From: Schoenoplectus triqueter
Taxonomy: Eukaryota; Streptophyta; Magnoliopsida; Poales; Cyperaceae
Length of the DNA: 64,000 bases
Reading direction: 5' to 3'
NCBI GenBank assembly: GCA_964058805.1
Contig: CAXKVV010000152.1
Location: 185,911-249,910, forward strand
Shown here: one piece after another, positions 37,901-46,129 of the stretch
Layout: the number at the start of each line of letters is the position of its first letter
How positions within the stretch are numbered: the stretch's first letter is position 1
Program-made: the position numbers and the translations under genes
Notes under the pieces: model-generated
Told to the model about the DNA's origin: nothing
Seen by the model: the letters and a program-made list of their open reading frames with translations, nothing else
Databases searched by the model: none

Positions 37901-39224
37901 TTTCTTTTCTTTTTTTGAGGAAAAAGTGGGCGAACCCGCCAACTCCATTAAAACCAAGAGTCATTACAAACTTGTACAAAAAATATTACATAATAGAAAT
38001 TTAAATGCTAGCCTTCTCCGCAGAAGCTTTGCCCCAAGATTCTGGCCCCCTACTCTTTAACTAATGGGATCGTGTTTGTTTTTTTTCTAAATAAAAGAAA
38101 AGAAAAGAAACAAAAACACCAACTTACAACTTAAACATCAATCAAACACAAATTTAATCCAATACCAAGGTTAAAATGGAGTGAAAAGACAGTAGCACAG
38201 ATCAAGAGATTTTACATCAGGGAGAAGATTTTAGTATCAAGTTATCAACGCTACTGCATACATTATAAATGAATGAACACGTGAATCAAAGAGAAGTCAA
38301 AAGACCTCATCTCATGATAAGGAATTTCTGTTAAATACAAGAAAATTCAACAGATCTTACGGAACTTACAATTTGTCATTTTGTAAAAATAGTTAATAGC
38401 TAACATGAGTACTAGCTAAGTTAAGAAAAGTAACAGAAACTCACTACATTGCCCCTGGTATGATAATCCAAACTTAAATTTAGCCTATCTAAGCATCATA
38501 CTTTGTAATACTTGTCGCTTCATCGTCTAAGACCTTCACCCTTGTTGATTTTCCTTATAAAATTTATTATACCCTGAACTTAATCAACTATTAACTGATA
38601 GAAGATGACACAAAAAAATGGTCCAATACAAAGATAATGGAATAACAAACTGACAATAAAGACAAAAAAAAATAAAGACTGTTTCCACTTATAAAGCACA
38701 TTATGTAAGGGGTGGGAATCCCTTGACAGCTAACAATTTTAACAATCTTGACAACCAACCTCATATAAATTCATAGAAAATCGTAAAAATGGAAGGAAAA
38801 AAACTTTACAGACATGTTCTTGAACTTATGGATTGATTGTGATTAAATTTTCATGCAATTTGAGTGTCATTTTCTATTCCATCAAAGGCTATAAAAATTA
38901 TATGATAATTTTAATGGTTTATATCTAACGGTCTTTGATGGAATATCAAATGACACTCAAATAGCATCAAAATTGAATAACAATCAATCGATAAGTTCAA
39001 CAACATGTCTGTAAAGTTTGTTCCATTTTTAAGATATTTTATGAATTTATATAAGATTGGTTGTCAAGATTGTCAAAATTATTAGTTGCCAATGTATCCC
39101 CACCCTTATGTAAATACTATACAGAAATAAAAAAAAGGATACTTTCAATGCTCTGCTGTGAATTATTCAGCTTTGATAACTTCTCTGCTAAGACGTGTTC
39201 ACTGAAAGCATTGTTGCTGCTCAT
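22962..39224 (-). CDS. CID-domain (RPRD1-like) RNA polymerase II CTD-binding protein
   Basis: Seven coding exons in transcript order: 39224-39143, 37430-37183, 36715-36503, 35970-35814, 29012-28870, 25050-25015 and 23546-22962. All introns are GT-AG, and the joined frame is open for 487 residues. The N-terminal CID domain (about residues 5-130) shows [51 protein letters not shown] and [12 protein letters not shown] coiled coil follows (about 190-295, ending [21 protein letters not shown]), then an Ala-rich stretch, DKRPRLE as a possible nuclear signal at 386-393, and a Pro/Gln-rich tail ([10 protein letters not shown]). Proteins of this family bind the phosphorylated Pol II C-terminal repeat and act in transcription termination and CTD dephosphorylation in the nucleus. 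An in-frame ATG at 39236 would add four residues (MKGE). The 36-nt exon is a microexon. The introns of 6.8, 3.9 and 1.7 kb are full of transposon DNA. Confidence 0.88.
23683..23840 (-). mobile_element. RTE-type LINE or SINE 3' tail with (GGT)n
   Basis: On the minus strand this reads GGTTTCATTTCTAGCCTA, then GGGATTAAAGGC and TTGTTGTTCTTGTTG. These are the same terminal words as the full LINE at 34090-34163. The upstream microsatellite is (GGT)n at about 23798-23839, where the full copy has (ATT)n. It lies in the last intron of the CID gene in sense orientation. Confidence 0.7.
25600..26680 (+). other. 5' part of captured region, CT-rich leader-like
   Basis: Pyrimidine-rich sequence with CT repeats (25760-25800) resembles a plant 5' leader. 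It is followed by short frames and a donor-like CTGGTAAGC at about 26149. This is likely the upstream end of the remorin-like copy, but no peptide could be assigned. Confidence 0.3.
26690..27975 (+). pseudogene. Remorin-family-like pseudogene, introns retained
   Basis: The best block (26689-26880) reads [19 protein letters not shown], then [12 protein letters not shown]. Later blocks are [13 protein letters not shown] (about 27030), [12 protein letters not shown] (about 27757), [12 protein letters not shown], and HVTITRWSK (about 27865). The order and words match plant remorin C-terminal family proteins of the type with LPSKWDDAEKWI near the N-terminus and VTVTRWSKKH before the remorin domain. 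There are in-frame stops (one after DGTRR) and frame changes, and intron-like gaps remain, so it is a copy of genomic DNA and not of mRNA. It is antisense to the host CID gene. The family name is from memory of these motifs. Confidence 0.55.
27438..27533. repeat. 52-bp tandem duplication
   Basis: Two near-identical copies containing GTACCAGACAGTACAGGTGC, offset by 52 bp, lie inside the pseudogene's intron-like gap. Confidence 0.75.
29370..30690 (+). mobile_element. L1-type LINE fragment (RT and C-terminal zinc region)
   Basis: The plus strand holds RT words [11 protein letters not shown] (about 29500) and [10 protein letters not shown] (about 29628), where FADD is the RT catalytic motif. Downstream are the C-terminal LINE words [18 protein letters not shown] (about 29900) and the zf-RVT block [22 protein letters not shown] (about 30233-30298). 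The frame is broken many times, and the endonuclease and most of RT are missing. It also holds an exact 60-bp tandem duplication (29687-29806) and a 28-bp one (30575-30630). It sits in the 6.8-kb intron of the CID gene, antisense to it. Confidence 0.72.
29687..29806. repeat. Exact 60-bp tandem duplication
   Basis: Two head-to-tail copies starting at 29687 and 29747, with TTCAGGTCATTCACTTACC at each start. The identity shows that the duplication is much younger than the LINE fragment that carries it. Confidence 0.85.
30960..34163 (+). mobile_element. RTE-clade LINE, nearly full length, decayed
   Basis: Endonuclease words: LCSWNVGSL (about 31062), [14 protein letters not shown] (31125), [15 protein letters not shown] (about 31445). 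A linker follows ([12 protein letters not shown], about 31995). RT words: [19 protein letters not shown] (about 32450), [12 protein letters not shown] (about 32785), [18 protein letters not shown] (about 32957). The catalytic FADD reads FAND (about 33052). The C-terminal part continues as [14 protein letters not shown] (about 33490) and IHVPEP (33800). The 3' untranslated part has (ATT)n and ends TTTGTTGTTGTTG. Many stops and frameshifts show it is dead. It lies antisense in the CID gene's large intron. The 5' boundary is approximate. Confidence 0.85.
33918..34060. repeat. ATT/ATC microsatellite in the RTE 3' region
   Basis: Long imperfect runs of ATT and ATC with TTTA runs, at the same place relative to the 3' end as the (GGT)n and (TAG)n-like runs of the other two tails in the window. 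Confidence 0.85.
34694..35164 (+). mobile_element. Short non-autonomous Helitron
   Basis: 471 bp, starting TCTATACTATTATATAAAAC after an A and ending with GCAACGCGCGGG, then TATATAGCTAG followed by T. The TC start, the CTAG end, the GC-rich subterminal segment and A/T insertion without target duplication are the Helitron signature. There is no coding capacity. It lies in the large intron of the CID gene. Confidence 0.7.
37900..38060 (-). mobile_element. 5'-truncated L1 LINE tail with poly(A)
   Basis: On the minus strand the segment ends GGCGGGTTCGCCCACTTTTT, then CCTC, and a long A-rich tail with G interruptions at about 37916-37900. This looks like the 3' end of a LINE inserted by target-primed reverse transcription. 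No target duplication was confirmed. Confidence 0.4.
38709..39105. mobile_element. Foldback MITE in the first coding intron
   Basis: A 397-bp element whose two halves are inverted repeats over almost the whole length (arms of about 185 bp, short AT-rich centre near 38905). Matching words include TTAACAATCTTGACAACCAA, ATATAAATTCATA, ACAGACATGTT, TTGAACTTAT and TATTCCATCAAAG. It is flanked by an 8-bp duplication TTATGTAA (38701-38708 and 39106-39113). The ends are GGGGTGGGAAT and GGGTGGGGAT. The superfamily is uncertain: the 8-bp duplication suggests hAT, and the long arms suggest a Mutator-like foldback. It starts about 30 bp from the splice donor of exon 39143-39224. Confidence 0.85.
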
Positions 39225-39238
39225 CTCACCTTTCATTG

Positions 39239-39253
39239 TCACTCTGCACTCAT
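39239..39253 (-). promoter_or_regulatory. Five-codon upstream ORF
   Basis: ATGAGTGCAGAGTGA lies in the 5' leader of exon 2, ending two bases before the first candidate start codon (39236) and 14 bases before the preferred one (39224). If the exon starts at 39270 as proposed, ribosomes would meet this ATG first. This could lower initiation or favour the second ATG. It is a prediction only. Confidence 0.4.
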
Positions 39254-39319
39254 GCAAAGTTAAATCTTTCCTGTTTCAAAATAAAAAAATTATTAATATT
39301 GAATAACAACAAAAAGCCA

Positions 39320-39490
39320 ATTTTTCATGACACGACAACAAAAACCTTTAGTCACAAGGTGGGGTAGGCTAGAAATGAAACCCAACTGCAGTCACAAAAA
39401 AACAAGGTAGATAGTAATAATATTGGCAACAGTAATAGTAGTAATAGTAATAATGATACCACTAATAATAGTAATGATAGTATGGTACTA
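39320..39490 (-). mobile_element. Second RTE-type 3' tail
   Basis: On the minus strand it reads GGGTTTCATTTCTAGCCTAC, then AAAGGTTTTTGTTGTCGTGTC, preceded by TAG/TAA-rich microsatellite (39410-39480). This is the same layout as the tails at 23683 and 34090. It is located in the 5' intron of the CID gene. Confidence 0.65.
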
Positions 39491-40224
39491 ACAAATTTTT
39501 ATAAAACAAGAAAACCATAAACAAGTTCATGGGCAAGAATAATCAAGTTTACTGCTATTAAACACTAAAAGTCTTAACTTCTGCTGTCAGTTTAAGAATT
39601 TCCCTGGTAAAGAACCCAAGTTTCAACTATATGTCTGAAAAAATAACCCAATCAAATTTTAACCCCAAAGTGAGAAAACAATTACATGATCATATGAAGT
39701 TTAAGCAGCGTACAATTGAAAGTGATTTTTTTTTCTTTTGAGTATCAAGTTAACTAGAATGGCTGAGATAAATTTTCAAGCTTCCACGAGAGGAATCTAT
39801 GTTTTTTCCTCGAAAACAACAGGATACAAATTTAGAGAAAATTTCTAGGACTTACAAGTGGAACTCCAACAACCAATTCCCAGTGTAACTGATAATCAGT
39901 TAAAAGATCTCCTAATCAAGAAGTTAATCTCATGTATCTTTTGAGGGCCGCACACCTTAACAGCAGAACACCATGAATTTTAGGAAGGACTAGAGTGAGG
40001 ACACTCTTACACAAAACTATGGCAAGAAAAACCTGAATTAAACGATCGATTGTCTAAACATGTGAGTTCAAAGATCACATACTAGAAACAGAAACTGTAT
40101 CATTCACATATTACAGCAAGCTACTTACCAAATCACTTTATCCAACAACTTTTTATCTCAAACTCTGTTTTATCAAATCTGAACACAAAAGGCTATCGTT
40201 AAAGCGTAAAACCGTAAAACTTAC

Positions 40225-40470
40225 TAGGGAACGAACGAACTCGCCGATGCCTAATGTCTCTTGCTTGGAGGATTTCGAACGCCACTCGAAATGGGGTTTA
40301 GACTTTCAAGGAATTAGTAAAGCTAGGTTTAAGCGGCGGCGTGATCGCCGGAGCGAGACTGGGAGACGAGGATAGGGCTGTCGGAGTCAAAAACAAAAAG
40401 CGAAAGGGCAAAAGGGTTTGTTCGTTTGATTGTTTTGCGACTCGAGTTCGTGTCTCGAGTAATAGAAACC
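40225..40470 (-). other. 5' non-coding first exon of the CID gene
   Basis: The minus strand has a plant-like pyrimidine-rich leader ending at a strong donor, GTAAGT, at 40224-40219. The acceptor before the coding exon is CAG at 39273-39271. The resulting 5' intron of about 0.95 kb is common in plant housekeeping genes. The transcription start is not determined, so the right edge is approximate. Confidence 0.5.
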
Positions 40471-40660
40471 GGCTTAGTCGGTTAGACACTTAGACTCGGT
40501 AATGTTAACGTGGTTCGATCAGATAGGATCCCACGCTTGGGCTCAGAGTCACAGTCCAATACCCAGTCTGAGTTCGATTCGAGTCAAATTCACAAATCAA
40601 ACGGTCAGATTCTTGTTTCTTCTTGAGATACTCAACCTCTCAGGCCTAACTCAAGAGTAG
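40439..40660. other. Promoter side of the CID gene
   Basis: Non-coding. It contains a 7-bp inverted repeat ACTCGAG/CTCGAGT at about 40439-40459 and CTCAGA/TCTGAG nearby (about 40541-40571). No TATA box is clear. Confidence 0.35.
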
Positions 40661-40675
40661 TAAAAGTAGATTAGT

Positions 40676-40905
40676 AGAAAATAAACTTACAAATAAATCA
40701 GTTCATTTTAAGGTAGAGAAAGATGAACTTACAAACATATCAGTTCAATCTTGACAGCTCCGAGAGACGATCTTACAAACAGATCAGATCAACATTTACG
40801 GAGAGATAAAAGATGAGTCTACAAACAGATCGACTCAATCTTAATTGATCTAGAAGATGAACTTACAAACAGATCAGTTCAATCTTAACTAGTCAATGAC
40901 CAATT
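40676..40905. repeat. Hairpin minisatellite, block 1 (42-46-bp units)
   Basis: Five tandem units with module starts near 40681, 40723, 40767, 40813 and 40857. Each has a 12-base core close to TACAAACAGATC flanked by short complementary arms. The arms are AACT/AGTT (reduced), TGAACT/AGTTCA, GATCT/AGATC, TGAGTC/GACTCA and TGAACT/AGTTCA. The spacer between modules is variable. No gene, transposon or known satellite was recognised. Confidence 0.85.
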
Positions 40906-40914
40906 ACACAAAAT

Positions 40915-41110
40915 ACAACCTGAAGCGCTAAGCCATTTGATCTTGAGGTTGGTGAATCAGAAGATTAGTGGATATGGCACACATGCACATCTTACTGATT
41001 TTCTAGATTATGAATTCCAAGCACTAAGCTGATTCATAAATCTAAGAACACTTCTACACACAAAGTCAAACATGAAGTGCTAAGTCGGTTCAACATTGAG
41101 GCAAGTGTGT
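40915..41110. repeat. Second module type between the two blocks
   Basis: Related to the 180-bp repeat at 45487. It shares GAGGTTGGTGAATCAGAAGATTA and then an inverted repeat TTATGAAT/ATTCATAA (41008-41015, 41032-41039) around a 16-base core close to CTGAAGCACTAAGCCA. A further, imperfect module follows at about 41070. Confidence 0.75.
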
Positions 41111-41111
41111 T

Positions 41112-41290
41112 AGTGAATGAACCTACAAATAGATCGGTTCAATTTCACTAATTAGAAAATGAACTTACAAATAGATCAGTTCAATCTTGTGACTTAGGAG
41201 ATGAACTTACAAACAGGTCAGTTCAATCTCATGGACTAGAAGATAAACTTACAAACAGATTAGTTTAGTCTTACTAGCGTGTCAAGTTAT
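41112..41290. repeat. Hairpin minisatellite, block 2 (42-bp units)
   Basis: Four further units at 41117, 41159, 41201 and 41243 with the same core. The arms are TGAACC/GGTTCA, TGAACT/AGTTCA (twice) and TAAACT/AGTTTA. A degenerate tenth copy is at about 41522. The spacing is a regular 42 bp, unlike block 1. Confidence 0.85.
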
Positions 41291-41339
41291 GAACAGTTAT
41301 TCAAGACATAGAGTCAATAGGCAGTGGACAGAGTCCCTA

Positions 41340-41460
41340 CAGTTGTCTTACTTGATCTTCTAAAACATGAATTCTAAGCATTTGGCCGATTCATAGATTC
41401 AGAGTCATCTTATTCATAAAATTAGACTTGAAGCACTTAGCCGGTCTAATATTGAGACAG
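41340..41460. repeat. Two more modules of the 16-base-core type
   Basis: ATGAAT/ATTCAT at 41367-41372 and 41389-41394, and TTAGAC/GTCTAA at 41422-41427 and 41444-41449. Each pair of arms encloses exactly 16 bases related to the GAAGCACTTAGCCG core. Confidence 0.78.
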
Positions 41461-41559
41461 ATCTGTTAGAGAGTGAGTTTCTAGACAATTTAGCTCAACT
41501 CTTCTCATCTAGTCAGATCATGGACTTACGAGCAGATCAGCGCACCACCACCCTTGGGA

Positions 41560-43030
41560 GGTGGCCAGTGCATTGATAATCGATGGATCATCAATCTCAG
41601 CATCATGATGTCACTTCTTCAGACATCATAATATTCTTCTTTGAAGTCAACACACTCGCTGTGTTGATGTTGTAGTCTCAGTTATTTTTTTGGTAGGTGT
41701 CAGGATGTTCTTGTCCTAACTGTTGTTGACTGACTGTTCTGAGCGCTACATTACTTATATAAAAATACCCTACTGCTCTACACCCCTTGTGTGAGCTTAT
41801 TTAATCACCTCTAAAAATGCAAAATAATTATTACATTATTATTAATTTTTATTAATAAAATAACACCATTTATTATTATCTCAATTGTAAAAATAATTTT
41901 ATTTTTATTTACAATTCTCTTTATTTTTATAGAAAATTACTTACAAAAATAATAGAAAAATAGTTGGCTATTATTTATAATTTTATTTAGATTTTTAGGA
42001 TTTTTATAATAGCCAAAATAGCAAGTTGAGCTTGGTCAAACAGAAAAAACAAAATAATATCATTTTTCTTTTAAATTATTTTAGTACAGTAAATTCTTAA
42101 AATTAAAATGTTTTTAAATTAAAAAATACTATATAAAATAAAGAATTTTTAAAAATAAATTTGAGTCAATTTGGAGTTTGGGAAAGCCTCCAAATGATTT
42201 ATTTACCCTTTATTTTTAATTTTCTGTTATTAACTGAGTTTTGGGCTTAACAAATGGGCCGAGATTAATTTCCTTTAATTTTCTACGAGTTGGGCCCAAA
42301 TTTATTTCTATTATAATTTTTATTTCTAATTGGGTCTCAAGTTAATTATTTTAAATTTGGGCTTGAGTCAGGTCTAAATCAATTTCCTCCTTGATTCTTG
42401 GACTTGGGTCGGCTGTCACCACCTTGGGCTGCCTTTAACCTTTTTGCCTCCATCTAAGCCGTTAGATGGGCGTTCAGATTCACGTAGAAGAGATGTATCA
42501 TTTTGCGTTGGCCTTTGGCTCTTATCTTGACACTCTCCGTCGAATTCTATCAAGATCTGTGCGTCTACTTTAAATCTTGAGCTTAGTCGCTTCTTCACCA
42601 TCTCCTCTGACAGTTTCTGAGATTCGTGCGAAGAGGGCCACCAAAACAACTCCGACGAGTTGATCGAAAATTGGCCAATGCAGTGAGAATCGTGAGAGAA
42701 CCCTCAGTCTAATGATGTTGTTCAATCTCTCATCGGTACGGTAATTAGCCGGCGATGCCGATACCGTTCTTATCATTCAGTACCAATTCGGTACCAGTGA
42801 ATTTTAGCTTTCGTTCTCAGCAATTAATCATTTAACTTGAATAATTATCCTCTGGATTTTATAACTTCGGCGTCAATTATCACATTAAAGAACTTAATTG
42901 AAAAATGAAACTCAAATTAGATTTATAGTTTTCAACAGTAACACCAACTTGATGCTTATCACACCATATGACTCGGGCAATTCTTTTCATTGTCTCTGTG
43001 AATACCACTACTTACTCTGGAGCTAACTAG
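41560..43030. other. Non-coding stretch, unknown
   Basis: No gene recognised. It has two strong short hairpins (41605-41629 and 41647-41667), a TATA-like ATATAAAA at about 41757, a very AT-rich part (41820-42180) and then a moderate-GC part (42400-42780) with short minus-strand frames that match nothing I know. It could be part of an unclassified, decayed transposon. Confidence 0.4.
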
Positions 43031-43400
43031 GTACTGAGTTATCTTCTCTTAGGATACCTTCTTGCCTCTTGAATTGCTTGCAAGTGTCCAAGCAATTATT
43101 TAGGCAATGAAATCAGGAGAATTGAGTAATCCTTCTACCGATTCTATGGAGAATGGGAGAGTTATGACAACTCTACTACCAATCTAATTGTTCACATGTC
43201 CAATGATGCACAAAGGCTTGACTGAGTCGATTCTGGCACAAGCACATTGAATTTTGACTTTCAAGTGAGATAGGAAGGATATATAATCCTTCTACCCGTC
43301 TAATACCTTCAATTACTTGACTCTAACCGAGAATGGGATGATGAAGATCCTTCTACCAATCTGATGCCCTCTTCAACTTGCTCCTTCTTAATTTTAATTC
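43030..43400. repeat. Third short repeat type with 5-base loops
   Basis: Imperfect repeats of a segment that reads GAATGGG, an inverted repeat, then CTACCAATCTAAT. Perfect stems are AGAGTT/AACTCT (43158-43174) and GAAGGAT/ATCCTTC (43274-43292), both around five bases. Copies at about 43110 and 43335 have imperfect stems. Confidence 0.6.
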
Positions 43401-44670
43401 AAAGAAATCAATCTCTAAATCAAGAAAATCAACTTGTAAAACTAGAATCGATGTCTAAGCTTACCTTGACACTTATTACATCAGAAATTGATGTTTACAC
43501 TTGTAAACACTGGATTGAGAGAATAGCAAAAGCAAAACAAATGAAAGAAAACAAATTCAAAGAGTAAAGAAAAGAAAATCAATCACCTTTGCTCCAAGAA
43601 TTATATTTTTCAGATTCACACTTACTTGACCCAGGGTGTGCAGAATATAGATGCCAATTGCTAGGGGTAGTTGACCTTGATTCAATTGAGAGAGCTAACT
43701 TGCTCTACTATCAATTAATCGAGCCTGATATTTTGTTATTGCTTTTTCTCTTCAAATTTGAGTGCATTAGCTCTTCTCTCTCTTATAGTGTGTAATTTGC
43801 TTCTCTTCTCAATTGATCAAGGTGAAAAGGTAAGGGATGATCATGTGACTGGTTTTTTAGAATGATGATGCTCTCCTCTTGGATGTATAACCGCCTCTCT
43901 TCCTCTCTTTTTTGCTCTTACTGTCCAGGGTTTATATAGGCATCAATTGCTCAATTGTGTTTCTTCACAACACAATTTGTATTTTCTGGATGCCACAGAT
44001 TGCTGACATGGCACATTATCAGCCCTTGTCCACTCAATTAGATGGTTGAGATCGATTTAATTTGTGTTTGTTGCAAGCAAGCTCTAAGGTCTGGATTGCC
44101 GCATGGCACTGTAATTGTTGCTCAATTCTTTCCTGCTCCTTCCTCTTCAAACACCAAATGAATTGGCCTATCTCACTAACTTTCGATCATGTACACCAAC
44201 TCCACTATGAAAATTGTGCAAAAGGGGGTTAACTTGTGCCAGTAACCACCTTAACAGAATCATGGGACCCACACGATTCTCTTTAAACCGCCAATTCATT
44301 TTATTGTTACCCAAATTGCCCAGTTAGACTTCACACCTGATTCCTTTCCTCTTAAGTGCGAGTGATGCACAGTGCAAATGATGATTGCTCCATCATATTC
44401 TCCTCGTCAAGGGCTTTCCAACGATATAAAGTTTGCAAATTTTCATCACCGATTAAGCTTTCTTCCATTTTTGGTTTGCTTCTATTGAAGAAAATCGAAT
44501 AGGCAAAGAAGAACAACGCGCTAGGGAGAAGATCAGATCTCTGCCACTATGGGGCCCAGCGCCAGTGAAATAAACATGAAGAAAAACGTGATGCATTCGG
44601 GTGGACTAGGTGCACGTGAACTAGGCCCGTATGTCAGGTTTAATGAGAGTTAATGATGATGCACCAGGTT
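43400..44670. other. Non-coding stretch with a minus-strand TATA
   Basis: The minus strand has CCTATATAAACC at about 43929-43940, followed by GA-rich leader-like sequence toward 43800. This is reminiscent of an LTR or gene promoter, but no coding region or LTR partner was found. The ORFs here match nothing recognised. Confidence 0.3.
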
Positions 44671-44770
44671 CACATAAATATTTGCTCCTTCAAAAACCAC
44701 CTCCAATGCCAAACTCAGCTCACATAAATATTTGCTCCTTCAAAAACCACCTCCAATGCCAAACTCAGCT
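44671..44770. repeat. Exact 50-bp tandem duplication
   Basis: Two identical head-to-tail copies, 44671-44720 and 44721-44770, starting CACATAAATATTTGCTCC. It is a very recent event or an assembly artefact. Confidence 0.92.
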
Positions 44771-45486
44771 CTTATGTGCTTAGTGTCTCTCATTTGCACA
44801 CAGAACATCCCTGGTCCCCAAGTTGCACCCATGAGCACCTTCCAACCAACCAGGGAATTTTTTTCAACCTGAATTGTTTCATAAATTTTTAAAAATATCT
44901 CTCTTTCTCCAAAATTCATGAAAATTTCATCAAAAATCCCTAAATTCCTGATAATCACCCTTGTAATTTTCAATTCCCATTTTGCCCTTGTTTCCTTGTG
45001 CTAAAAATCCCTTGATTAAGAAAACCCTATTTTCATCTAAATAAATTCTAATTTCTCAGTTGTAGCTTAGTGTCCCTGTCAAATAAATTTTCTTACAGAA
45101 ATCACCCTAATTAAACACCAATTAGACTTGTATTGATGTTTATTAGGATTTGATTTGATCAATAATTGATTACTTGTCAATAATTGATATAAATCCATAC
45201 TTGATTAGATGTTTGCAACATTGACACCTGATCAGTCTTGTGAAATTAACTTTCAATTCACTTGTATGAAAGCAAATCACATTGAATTTTTTTGTGATTG
45301 GCTATATCAAAATACTGGCTTGGTATTGACATAGTTCTCGTACAGGGATTGGATTGCTTCAGCTCTTAGGGTTTGATCTGAGGGTTTGTTCTGAGAGTTT
45401 GGTATTGACTTTTCTCTCGACTCTTCCTTCGACCTTTCAGGGGTAAACTCCTAGGCATGTCTTTTTGAAACATGGTGATATTTACC
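44771..45486. other. Non-coding, no feature recognised
   Basis: AT-rich with scattered short frames. Nothing supports a gene. Confidence 0.35.
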
Positions 45487-46060
45487 CATCCAATCACACA
45501 AAATCAAGCTTAAAGCAGGACGCCAGCTGGGATTGAGGTTGGTGAATCAGAAGATTAACGAACTTAACTTGCATGCACATTTTACTAATCTTCTAGATTA
45601 TGAATCTGAAGCATTGAGCCAATTCATGAACCTATGTGTGTCCTTTTGTTATAGGGTCACAGAACTCATCCAATCACACAAATCTAAGCCTGAAGCGCTA
45701 TGCCAGCTAACTTTGAGATTGGTGAATCAGAAGACTAGCAATCTTAACTCGCATGCACGTCTTAACAGATCTTTTAGATTACGAATCTGAAACACTAATC
45801 CAGTTCATAAACCTAGGTGTGTCCTTTTGATACAAGACAATAAAACTCATCCAATCACATAAAACCAAGCTTGAAACACTAAGTCAGCTGGTATTGAGGT
45901 TTGGTAAATCAAGAGATATAATGAACTTAACTCGTATCTATATCTCACTGATCTTTTAGATTATGAATCTGAAGCACCAAGCTAATTCATAAATTTAGTG
46001 TTACCACACACACAAAGTTAAATTCGAAGCGCTTAGCTGATTTAACATTGATGTAGGTGT
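45487..46060. repeat. 180-bp tandem repeat, three copies, with hairpin modules
   Basis: Copies start at 45487, 45667 and 45848 with CATCCAATCACA. Each contains GGTGAATCAGAAGA or a variant, then a module with the 16-base core. Perfect arms: ATGAAT/ATTCAT at 45600-45627, TTATGAAT/ATTCATAA at 45961-45992 and TTAAAT/ATTTAA at 46018-46045. The first copy also has AGAAGATTA/TAATCTTCT (45549-45557, 45586-45594). It is unrelated in sequence to the satellite that follows, although the period is similar. An 85-codon open frame crosses it, but I see no family. Confidence 0.85.
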
Positions 46061-46129
46061 TTAAATGAATCCCGTGATCTTGACAAACTCGAGGCCAGAG
46101 TTGCACATTTTACGAGGTGACTGATGTCT

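Noticed and set aside
40298..40489. 63-codon frame in the 5' leader of the CID gene
   Set aside because: It starts with GTG and no ATG is available, so it is unlikely to be translated in a plant.
43929..43940. Minus-strand TATA as the promoter of a gene or LTR
   Set aside because: No coding exons, LTR partner or primer site was found downstream. Kept only as a low-confidence remark in the description of that stretch.
45533..45790. 85-codon plus-strand frame with repeated LRLVNQK and EALSQ words
   Set aside because: It follows the 180-bp tandem repeat, so the peptide repetition is a by-product. Neighbouring copies are broken by stops, and arm covariation fits a DNA or RNA signal better than coding.
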